A stretch of 64,000 bases of DNA, taken from Prosopocoilus inquinatus. Lineage: Eukaryota > Arthropoda > Insecta > Coleoptera > Lucanidae. This document shows positions 8,241-17,243 of the stretch, one piece after another. The notes under the pieces are model-generated. The model saw nothing but the letters and a program-made list of their open reading frames with translations, ran no database searches and had not been told where the DNA came from. The first letter of the stretch is position 1. Each line of letters starts with the position of its first letter. A program made the translations under genes and the position numbers. Location of the stretch: NCBI GenBank assembly GCA_036172665.1, contig CM069873.1, positions 47,834,001 through 47,898,000 on the forward strand. The letters run 5' to 3'.

Positions 8241-9449
8241 ATGAGTTTCGGTATGTAGAATATTGGTGAACACGTCTTAATAGACAATTCAATTACAAAC
8301 TGTGAATTGCACAGTCATCCACCATACGCAAACATCACTTTAAATAAATCCGACGAAATTCGAATTCCAATTCAAACGCAGGACCTTTATACATTACCAT
8401 CTCAAAGTTACCTCTATATCGAAGGAAAATTACTCGATCACGATAATAAAGTGACCAACACATTACATTTTGTAAATAATGGTATAGTTTTTCTGTTCGA
8501 TGAAATCAGATATGAACTTGGAGGATCGGTGATCGATCGAGCTCGAAATCCCGGCATAACTTCCACGATGAAAGGATACGTTTCTTTCACACATAACGAT
8601 TGCAAACGATACAACAACGCAGGCTGGAATCACTTTGAAAATCCTACAATCACCGATCAGCAAGGAAATTTTAGCGCTTGCATTCCATTGAAGATTCTAC
8701 TTGGATTTTGTGAAGATTATAAAAAAAATTTGGTGAACGTGCGACAAGAATTAGTACTTATTAGAACTTCTTCCGATCTAAACGCAACAAAACGGAGAAA
8801 AACCTAGAATTGAACTTTTAAAATTACTATTGAATATTCCTCATGTCCAAGTAGCCGACGCCGGAAAATTACAATTACTTAGATATATCGAACAAGGAAG
8901 GGATCTCGAGATTGCGTTTAGAAATTAGCAGCTACACGAACTGCCCCTCTACTGCAACAAACCATGAGACACACCTGGAACGTAAAAGCGAGTAGTCAGT
9001 TAGAGAAACCACGTTTCGTTATTGTAGGTTTTCAAACTAGTAGGAAAAATGATGCCTTAAAAAATTTCAGTCAATTTGATCATTGTAACTTGACAAACAT
9101 AAAATTATACTTAAATTCAGAAGTCTACCCTTATGATAATCTAAATTTGAATTTCGACAAACATCAGTTTGCCATTTTGTATGAAATGTACGCTCAATTT
9201 CAATATTCCTATTACTATAAATCTGCAGGCGAACCGTGTCTTAGTTTTTCAAAATTTAAAGAATTAGCTCCCCTAGTCGTTATCGATTGCAATCGACAAA
9301 ACGAAACGCTAAAGACAGGTTCCGTCGATATCAGACTTGAATTTGAAACCGACAAGAACGTTCCCGCAAATACGTGCGCTTATTGTTTAATATTGCACGA
9401 CAGATTAGTTAAATACAACCCGCTAACGAATGTGGTAAAAAAGTTCTAA
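8241..9449 (+). pseudogene. Major capsid protein (double jelly-roll type) of the Polinton-like element, broken
   Basis: From ATG 8241 the frame has a TAG at codon 6 (8256-8258), then a long block with the Polinton hexon-like pattern (ITLNKSDEIRIPIQ, LPSQSYLYIEGKL, then FDEIRYELGG). It later shows GITSTMKGY and, further on, CIPLKILLGFCEDYKK. Near 8785 a frame change leads to LNIPHVQVADAGKL, then a stop near 8927, and from about 8940 another frame runs to 9449 with MRHTWNVKASSQ, PRFVIVGFQTSRKND and DNLNLNFDKHQFAILYEMY. At least two frameshifts and two stops, so no product. In the family this is the capsid shell protein. Confidence 0.85.
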
Positions 9450-9458
9450 AAAAAAGAT

Positions 9459-9584
9459 ATGCCCATTCCAACGAAATACGTTTGTCCTAAATCTAAAGGA
9501 GAAACCGATATACCGGAACAAAAATGTATACCTTGTCTCACAGATCAATTGTTAAAAGAAATTAATGGAAAGAAACATTTGTGA
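9459..9584 (+). CDS. Small 41-residue ORF after the capsid gene
   Basis: Short intact frame starting MPIPTKYVCPKSKGE, with three Cys (one single and one CxxC-type pair in CIPCL). It follows the capsid gene closely on the same strand. The Cys spacing could bind a metal, but nothing else supports that. Unrecognised; could be chance. Confidence 0.3.
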   Translation: MPIPTKYVCPKSKGETDIPEQKCIPCLTDQLLKEINGKKHL

Positions 9585-9819
9585 TTTAGCGTATATTGAG
9601 ATACATGAATATGTAAAAATGTATATTTAGCTTTTTATTTAAAGAAATAAATAAATAAACAATTTATTTACAGCGAAAAGTTTTATCATTTTCTCTCCTG
9701 ACCTGTCCTAAGGTAAAATTACAACGTCGTTCAGTCATTGCTCGAATAAGAAAGAATTTTGCTGACATTGATTCTGAAATACCACACTCACGAATCTTAA
9801 TTACAAGCAATATTTCTTA

Positions 9820-9905
9820 TGCAAAGAAACGAACATATTATTATTACAAAATAGCAAGCGAACCGTGTTTTACTCTTTTATTTCGAAATTTAAAGATTTT
9901 TTAAT
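9820..9905 (+). pseudogene. Possible second fragment of the major capsid gene
   Basis: The translated string YYYYKIASEPCF, with the bases around it, resembles the YYYKSAGEPCLSF block of the capsid gene near 9205-9250, including the shared GCGAACCGTGT. Either a second decayed capsid copy or a partial duplication. Short match, weak. Confidence 0.3.
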
Positions 9906-10125
9906 TTAGTATATAAATCATTGATATTTACGTTTTATTTAATTGCACAACGTTTTGCAGTTTCATAAAAATACATAAACGGCAATTACAAAGAGTACAC
10001 GTAATTTATTTTCATAAGTTCTTTGATGGAAAAAAGCGTCCTTAAAAATATTTTCTTGTAATATTTACAGAAATAAATGTAGAAAATTTCATTAAAAGAA
10101 TTTAAGCAAGCTTGCACTTTGACAA

Positions 10126-10160
<35 letters not shown>

Positions 10161-12650
10161 TGCAAGTGGGTTCGATAAAAGAAGCTTTGGACTAGTTTTG
10201 CTGAATCTGCACATTTTTCAAATTTCATTGACTCGTTATACTGAACGAACACGCCGGATAAAATTACAACCCTTCTTCAAGAACTAAACGGGGGTTAGAC
10301 TTATTTTTTTTCTCAACGACCTCTTCTGGTATTATGACGTCATTGCCAACATTCTTCAGAGCTGCAAGAAGTAAAGATTTTTCTGCAACGGCCTCTTCGG
10401 CTCAAGAACTAAAGGGGTAACTTCTTCACCTCTTAAACCACTCCCCTAACTTAGGGGATGATCTTCAACGATGGTCACTTCGGATGGACACATGCCATCC
10501 GCAATTTTTTTCAAGGTCAAATTGATCCAGGATCCCGCTAGCTATACTACTCACGTGTTTGCAAAAATCAGCTAAATATCATTAGCCGATATTCAACAGT
10601 TCCCAAGATATCGATTAAATGTTGAAAATAAGTTGAAGGATTAGTGGAGTTAAATTTTCATTAGATAAAAATATTAATTGGAAATTTCTTGCTTGAACTT
10701 TAGCAATTAATAAATTTCAGTTTTAAGAACTCCTTGTAGTGAACTTACGTTCTCGGATTACTTATAAATGCCAATACTTTAATTGAAATTTAATAAATCT
10801 AATTATACCCTTTCCTTTTTTTTCATTTTTTTTCTTTTTCAGAAGTTGGATTATACTATAGCTATTTAATTGTGTCAAAATATATAGGGCGTTACATTTA
10901 ATTTTCTTGTAAAATTTAAACTTTTAAATTTCAATTGTTTCTATACAAACATACGGCCGTGCGCACCTTAAGTGCTACAATTTGTCATTTCTGTGAGCCT
11001 TGTAGTATAAGGTCTTAGAGTGAAGTTTGCCTGCAGTTGGTGCATTTTAGTTGCCCATGACTGTACATCAAAAATGTTACGTTTACTTATGGGGAATATT
11101 CTACACGATATTTATAATTAATTAGGTAAATATTCGCCGCTGATTATGAATAAAATACTTCTACATTTTAGCTCTTTAATTCAATGGAAGAGCTATAGAT
11201 TTCGATTTAGGGCTACAGTTGTAAATTTCTAAGAGCTTTATCGAAATTGGTGTATTCCATTTAAAAAAATATAAGTTTGGTAGATAACTCACTTATGGAA
11301 CAAGCTGTACATGTGAAAATAATTTTCTGATATAGAGCTAATTATAGACAATAACTTTTGTATAACATTTTTTGACATTTTCTTTTATAATAAATAGTTA
11401 AGATGCTGTTGAAGAAATCAATACTAATGACACACCCTGTATATTCTAGTGATACTATTCTATTTTCAATTACTGCAACTGTTTGTAATATGTATATTTC
11501 CAAGACCAAAAAATAAGAGAAAGAAGAATTATGATTTTTGTCCATTTACGCCTATCATTCGACGCACTGTGCGACGGTACCTTTATGTTTACTCTAATTT
11601 TGAGCGATCATTTGGGTGCGGGGCGCTGAGTGACGTCATCGTCTGTCAATTATGTCCTGTTAAAGATGTTCTACTCCCCCCCCCCCCCACGAGTTGTGTC
11701 GGCCCTTTTGGCCGTCGTGACAACTTTTGTACTGTTGCGTACTTGGTTTGAGTTTTTTGCTTCTTTGTGACACTGATTACGTAAGGAGTATAGATTACAT
11801 TCTTTTTTGCTGTTAACTGTTGAGGGCTCCTTCAGAGCTGTAACTATTTCGGAATTTGCTCAGTTTTGAATGATTTTATTTTGTAGAAAAATTAAAAAAT
11901 TTTGAAATTTATATTTTATATATATATAGAGGGTGTTTAGTTATTGAATGGACAAATTGAAACTGTAGATGCGGGTTACCAAATGAAGTATAAAAGTCCT
12001 ACACATACTGACCTTTCTGCCCATTTTTGAAAATTTTCGAAAAGTACCAATTGTTTGGAACTGCTGAAGCATTTATCACACAAGCGTCCATTAAAGTAAA
12101 TATTCCATATGCCCGAACGCATGAATCAGCGCGAATCTATGCTAACGCGTGCAAGCCCATCGCTTTTAATAGCTCGGATAAAAGGTACTGCAAAAATAGA
12201 ACTCCAGTTAAGGCATACTTGAAGCACGTAAGAGCCATGATTTTTCCGTGAACTCGTAATTTGTTTGTAAATAAATTAACTTGTAAATATTTATTTCAAC
12301 ATTCTTTGATGTTTCATCACTCGTAGAATAATAAAACTTTATTAGACACAATTGTAAGTGAGAAAAATGTTAGAATTTCATTCTTTGTACGTACATTTAT
12401 TCTGACGTGCACACTTTAAAATCGGTTGAGGCACTGACCTTTCATCATTTGCCTTGAAAGATGTAAGCAAAAAAAGAAACACCATTAGCGGAATTCATGG
12501 TTTCTGCCCGGGCGGACGATGTTTGCAGTATTGGAGACGTTAATCAGTGGTTCCCAAATTTTTTTTTTTTTCGATTTTTGTATCAATTTTTTTCTCGAAA
12601 ATAAAAGCTGTAGCGTCCCGGATTATCAAGTCTTTTCTACTCTATATAGT
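9906..12650. other. AT-rich DNA, no gene recognised
   Basis: Besides the CA repeat, a C-run near 11675 and the string ACACACCCTGTAT near 11435 (typical of mariner-type MITE ends), I see no gene or well-bounded element. Short open frames here have no recognisable motif. Confidence 0.5.
10133..10160. repeat. (CA)n microsatellite
   Basis: An uninterrupted CA run of about 13 units preceded by CGCG. Ordinary simple repeat. Confidence 0.95.
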
Positions 12651-12654
12651 GTCC

Positions 12655-12735
12655 CCAACATGCTGTGTAAAGTTATCCAGTCAATTACCTAACATCCTGT
12701 ATTTATATTTTGCGTGTTAAAACTGTATTGGATGT
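12655..12735 (+). repeat. MITE flank shared with 17170-17252
   Basis: The stretch with AACATGCTGTGTAAAG and CAGTCAATTACCTAACATCC recurs in inverted orientation at 17170-17252 next to the other MITE copy, so the duplicated unit is larger than the MITE itself. Confidence 0.8.
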
Positions 12736-13232
12736 TAGTGCTGTAAAAGTAACGAAAAAGTTTGTACTCGCATGTATTCGTTACCTTAGATTTCGGTACT
12801 CGTTACAAAATATTCGTTATTCGTTACGTTCGTTACTGTAATACAATTAAATAATCAGGTAATGTGCATCAATATAATTTTCAACTTATAGACGTAATAA
12901 CTAATAAGATTACTTTTATAATAATTTTGTTTATTAAAAAATATTCAAAATACAATTACTACTTACTAAAAATGCATACATAAGCCGTGGACGGTACGTA
13001 CGGGTATAAACAGTTGACAAACAATCTATTAAAACGTAAACAACTTATAACTGAAATTACCAAATTAATAACTGATCGGAAGCTCGCACTTTTTCCTGTC
13101 GAAACATGAACGAAATCATACGCTATTGTCATACGAGTAACGAAATGTTTTAACAAGTAACGAATCAGTACGTCGAGTCTCATATTATATCCGTTACTCA
13201 GTAACGAATACAGACGGTTTGCACCAGCACTA
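12736..13232 (+). mobile_element. hAT-type MITE with TAGTGCTG ends
   Basis: Starts TAGTGCTG and ends CAGCACTA, rich in GTTACTCGTTACG-like subterminal repeats, with no coding region. Flanks are TTGGATGT on the left and TTGGATTG on the right, an imperfect 8-bp duplication. A truncated copy with the same left flank lies inverted at 16707-17169 and carries the hammerhead insert. This copy provides the uninterrupted site (12816-12827) for that insert. Confidence 0.7.
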
Positions 13233-13443
13233 TTGGATTGTAAGACTACGGTTCAAATCAAATGCTAAATTTGAATCAATATTTATTTCTTTTGTTTATT
13301 TGTCACAGAATAGCAATGTTTTATGACTAACTAGCTGAATTATGTAAATGAACCTAATATCGCTAATGAACACTGTTCTTTGTATAAGTGTACTTCCATA
13401 AGGTTGATCTCCACCTTCTGCAGGGCCAACTTAGAAAATAGCT

Positions 13444-14180
13444 ATCATTAGCATACACCGACTAGCCGACTACGATAACCTTTAACCCGGTGTAGGTAGT
13501 GCAATGGGAACCAAGGGAAAACGCATGAGACTCCCTCCTCACAGTCCCCTGGTGGGAAACACACCCAATAGGTTTCAGGAATATAATCATAAACTTGATA
13601 ATCAATCTGGCATTCCCTGGCTAGGATAACCATTAGCCCGCTGTAGGTGGTGCAATGGGAACCAAGGGAAAACGCACGAGGTTCGCTCCTCACAGTCTAC
13701 TGGTGGAAAACGCAACCAGTAGGTTTCAGGAATCTAATCATAAACTTGAAAAACAAACTAGCATTCTCCGGCTAGAATAACCATAGCCCGCTGTAGGTAG
13801 TGCAATGGAACCAAGGCAAAACGCACGAGGTTCCCTCCTCATAGTCTACTGGGGGAAAACGCACCCAGTAGGTTTCAGGAATCTAATCATAAACTTGTAA
13901 AACAAACTAGCATTCCCCGGCTAGGATAACCATAGCCCGCTGTAGGTAGTGCAATGGAACCAAGTTAAAACGCACGAGGTTCCCTCCTCACAGTCTACTG
14001 GGCGAAAACGCACCCAGTAGGTTTCAGGAATCTAATCATAAACTTGTAAAACAAACTAGCATTCCCCGGCTAGGATAACCTTAGCCCGCTGTAGGTAGTG
14101 CAATGGAACCAAGGGAAAACGCACGAGGTTCCCTCCTCACAGTCTACTGGGGGAAAACGCACCCAGTAGGTTTCAGGAAT
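13444..14180. repeat. Tandem satellite, about five copies of a 150-bp unit
   Basis: The motif GATAACC...CCGCTGTAGGTAGTGCAATGG recurs at 13474, 13625, 13775, 13925 and 14074, spaced about 150 bp. Each unit contains a short hairpin around CTACTGGG...CCCAGTAG and a GGTTTCAGGAAT block. The first unit is the most diverged and the array ends inside a unit at about 14180. No hammerhead core found in it. Confidence 0.92.
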
Positions 14181-15240
14181 GCCACGCAACTGCCCGCCCG
14201 CATAACATGGACTAGCAAACAATTAACTGGTATCAGTCAACGACTGCACCGACTTTTTAACCATCTGATCGATAACTGGTTACCAGCTGTTCATTCAGAG
14301 ATATTAACATTGTAAAATCGTTAGACTATATGTAAATAATAAACCCCGCACTAACCTGGATTCTAATTTCTCGACCGGTGCACTTCACAAGCTCACACCA
14401 CCGATGCTAACATTACACTGACTTTCGATCCCTTACTTTTATTTTCCCTTATCCTGCCACTTACATAACTGACAATTTATAACGAGTTTTGGGCTAAATT
14501 TTCTTGAGCGGTGAATCATTTTAAGACAGGGACAATGTCGCTCTAATTGCACAACGAATGTACTGAACAGTTATTTTTGATTGAGTAATCTCAACACCGA
14601 AAATATTTAGTGTAAACAAAAGAAAATAAACTTTAACGGAGAGAAACTTTATGTAACTCCACAGGATGTTGATTTATTTGTTCGGTGTAAGCCGACGCAT
14701 GAGTACTCCCGTAGAGGCGCTTTCTTTGCCCACGTTTTGAGTCTTGTGTTAACACTTATTTAAGGCATGATCGTTTGATCGTCCCGTATTCGGGCGAATG
14801 TGTATATATTTCTAACGGGAAAAATTGTTTGAAGTTGATTGCTGGGTGGCACCTTATCTAGTAACAACTTTGATGTTTCCACGACCGTCTCTACTGAGTG
14901 GGCAAAGTTACGTAACCGTATTCAATAGCAAGGTCCTCGATGGTCCGACCGACTCGGTACGTTATGGTAAGTTACGGATTGGCGCAGGCCCTCCTCCTTT
15001 ACCGTTTTGGGTCCATCAGCACTGAGCCCTCCCTAGTTGTCACTTGTGTCAAAGAGGTAGTTGCAGGTGTGACAAGATACACCAATGGAAGTGAATTTAA
15101 AGTTACAAAAAAACAATAGAGGTAATTTTGAAGTTACATATCAACAACTTTCAGGTAGCTTAATGTGTCTTGTAGTATTAACAAAACCCAAAATCGCATG
15201 TAGCGTTAGTTTTTTTAAGTAAATTTAATAACTCTTATAA
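14181..15240. other. No gene recognised
   Basis: Less AT-rich than its surroundings in places (14660-15030). Open frames here show no known motif. Could be decayed transposon sequence following the satellite. Confidence 0.4.
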
Positions 15241-15570
15241 TGAAACACGCTGAAATTGTGCAAAAAGAGTACTTGCATAGTAACGGCTTGAAGCTTGTAA
15301 AGGATACCGCAGAACTAGAACGTTTTATTGATGTCTATTGGGCAGGTAATTGGATTGATAGGTCATGGTTTTTGCTTCAAACTCTCTGGCTCTGTGGTTT
15401 CCTGAAAAAGTAACAAACAGAAAACGGTAGTCTGAAACCAAGTTCAGAAACTTGAAAAGAAGCTATTTGTTTGCGAGATTTACTTTTAGAATTAACAAGG
15501 AAGTCAAATTATGTCACATTATTTAATGATAGTCAAAGTGCACAGAAGTTGTCTGTAAAACCTTTAACAC
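15241..15570 (+). pseudogene. Copia (Ty1) RNase H relic
   Basis: In shifting frames the stretch reads GLKLVKDTAELERFIDVYWA (a copia RNase H block), then a TGF..KLS-like region with the string SGSVV lost by frame changes, and finally LFNDSQSAQKLSVKP, the conserved end of copia RNase H. Several stops and frameshifts; only this C-terminal part of a pol polyprotein is recognisable. Plausible terminal repeat sequence follows but is not proven. Confidence 0.65.
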
Positions 15571-16375
15571 ATTTTTATTAGGGAAATTTAGTGTCTGTTC
15601 GTTTGTTGCACTAGTACGCACTCAAAATATTTGTATTGTTACGTTTCTAGGGTTTAAATTTATTTATTTAAACGAACAAAACACTCTGTAAAAACTTAAC
15701 CGTAATTTATTAATGCTTACAAACTAATTTATTTGTAACAATTTATTTACACACTAAAATCTAACTTCGACGGTCGCTGTTAGAATTCGACTGACTCCTG
15801 AGTCAACTCCGGCCGATTTTATATCCTTTGCTGCCGTCCCGAATTTTCCAAGCTGGAAAATTCGAGTTTGTTCGATGGTGGCGTGACGGCCAATGACGCA
15901 TAACGTTCCGACTTCTTGACGCCTTCAGTTTGACGTAGTAAGCCGGGTGGCGCGCCACAGTATCTTGTTCTATCCTCAAGCATCAATACGAGATGACGAT
16001 ACTTTAAGTGTGCACTAACAGACCTAATTGCTAATATGGCATTGTTAAACTGCAATATTTACAGACAGCTCAAATGCTCGCTGGTATTTGCCCTCTTGTA
16101 AGTTTACATCAATCTTGTTTATTAGTTATATCAAATTTAAAATAATCTGGCAGTAACGTTAAAACAACGTTATCAATTTTTATACGGAATTTAAAAGAAT
16201 GATAAACTACTCAAAATAATTAATGGGTCAAACTTTCTTGCGCTGGCTAAGCTAAAACAAAATGAGTAAAAATCTTGGTCGGCAAGTCAATTATTGCTTG
16301 AACCATCTCTGTTACTCAGAAAAATCTCAGATATCATAGAACCTCTTTATTATGAGAGAGAGATAGTTGGTGATG
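15571..16375. other. Non-coding, possibly solo-LTR sequence
   Basis: Begins near TGTTACGTTTCTAGGG (15638), a start often seen in LTRs, and has a GC-richer middle (15770-15960). I cannot identify the other end, so the LTR idea is only a suggestion. No gene. Confidence 0.25.
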
Positions 16376-16389
16376 TTGGTAAAAATAAT
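16376..16389. repeat. 14-bp target duplication of the Penelope-like element, left copy
   Basis: TTGGTAAAAATAAT, an exact match to 19991-20004. The left inverted repeat of the element begins directly after it; on the right about 37 bases lie between the inverted repeat and the second copy. Confidence 0.75.
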
Positions 16390-16390
16390 G

Positions 16391-16706
16391 AAAAACGTGG
16401 TAGTTGATCGGGTTTTTAGAACAAAAAAAATATTCTAAATCATTCAGTTGACCAGTTTCGGTTTTATTTTAAAGCCTTCCTCAGATCCTAAAAGGTATAC
16501 AGTGAGATTCTATCAACTAAGAATTAAAAACGATTTTTACCTCTGATTAACACAAAACGATAAACTACAAACCATCGTATGATTTGGGGTGAAATTTACG
16601 CATTAAAAGCCGCTGTAAAAAAGAAAAAACAACAGTCAGTCAGACTGGTAGATACAAAAGTGTAAACACTTACGGTTCCATTAAAACATGTTTAAAACAA
16701 AGTTGT
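16391..16706 (-). repeat. Penelope-like terminal repeat, left (inverted)
   Basis: Reverse complement of 19637-19954 with scattered differences. Contains a decayed hammerhead on the minus strand at 16446-16490. The match stops at AAAGTT (16706), where the MITE fragment starts. Confidence 0.88.
16446..16490 (-). ncRNA. Decayed hammerhead motif in the left Penelope repeat
   Basis: On the minus strand CTGAGGA (16484-16478), a loosely paired stem II, GAAAC (16460-16456) and GTC (16452-16450) are in order, but stem I pairing is poor and stem II has a mismatch. Homologous to the better motif at 19855-19897. Confidence 0.5.
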
Positions 16707-16721
16707 ATTACAGTAACGAAC

Positions 16722-16733
16722 GTAACGAATAAC
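16722..16733. repeat. 12-bp target-site duplication of copy B, left (GTAACGAATAAC)
   Basis: Exact match to 17078-17089. The intact MITE has this sequence once (12816-12827, other strand). Confidence 0.93.
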
Positions 16734-17077
16734 TTAGAAAAATTTTTGTGCAAATCGTTTTTGATTGCAGTGAAAACGTCGAGCAGCCTCTGGACAGCAA
16801 TTGCGAATAAATTGGGCAAGTCGTTTTTGGTCTGCAGTGGGAATGTCGAGCTACGTCTCTGCTGACGAAGCCTCAAGCAGGGCTGAAACAGCTGTCCAGA
16901 GGCTGCTCGAGGTTTTCACTGCAATCAAAAACGATTTGCACAAAAATTTTTCTAAATCTTTCGTTATGCTTTGACAGCAAGCATGGCAGCCTTATTAGGA
17001 GCAAATCCCGCTTCAATTTGTCTATCCTACTACAATGTCAGGTCAAAAAGCGATAGTATGATGTCGCTATTTTATCT
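16734..17077 (+). mobile_element. Retrozyme-like hammerhead element, copy B
   Basis: A 344-bp insert in a hAT MITE, with exact 12-bp duplications. Its first about 62 bp are the inverted copy of 16891-16956; the forward part (about 16795-17077) contains the hammerhead half first and then the segment that in copy A precedes it. Thus the order of the two halves is reversed relative to copy A while orientation is kept, a circular permutation. Differs from copy A at scattered sites and lacks about 13 bp around 17000 that copy A has, so the two are independent insertions of a diverged family. Confidence 0.87.
16856..16902 (+). ncRNA. Type I hammerhead ribozyme (copy B)
   Basis: Stem I TCTCTG/CAGAGG (16856-16861/16897-16902), core CTGACGA (16862-16868), stem II AGCCT/GGGCT (16869-16873/16880-16884, last pair a T-G wobble), GAA (16885-16887), 2-bp stem III with AGCT loop, GTC ending at 16896. 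Compared with copy A the variable core base and one stem II base differ while pairing is kept. Confidence 0.88.
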
Positions 17078-17089
17078 GTAACGAATAAC
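17078..17089. repeat. 12-bp target-site duplication of copy B, right (GTAACGAATAAC)
   Basis: Exact match to 16722-16733. Confidence 0.93.
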
Positions 17090-17243
17090 GAATATTTTGC
17101 AACGAGTACCGAAATCTAAAGTAACGAATACATGCGGGTACAAACTTTTTCGTTACTTTTACAGCACTAACATCCAATACAGTTTCAACACGCAGAATAT
17201 AAATACAGGATGTTAGGTAATTGACTGGATACCTTTACACAGC

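Larger units (their letters stand above)
16707..17169 (-). mobile_element. Truncated hAT MITE copy carrying hammerhead element copy B
   Basis: Inverted relative to 12736-13232: ends CAGCACTA at 17169 and matches the first about 120 bp of that MITE on either side of the insert 16734-17077. Truncated at its inner end, where it joins the Penelope repeat. Confidence 0.75.

Noticed and set aside
10986..11300. Possible tRNA or snRNA gene in this region
   Set aside because: No cloverleaf, box A/B or conserved small-RNA core could be traced.
13444..14180. CRISPR-like array
   Set aside because: Units are contiguous 150-bp tandem repeats without unique spacers, in a eukaryotic context.
13444..14180. 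Hammerhead motif in the satellite
   Set aside because: GGTTTCAGG gives CCTGAAAC on the other strand, but no CTGANGA core and stem II accompany it.
13448..14315. Open frames in the 150-bp satellite
   Set aside because: They follow the repeat unit and are not proteins with known motifs.
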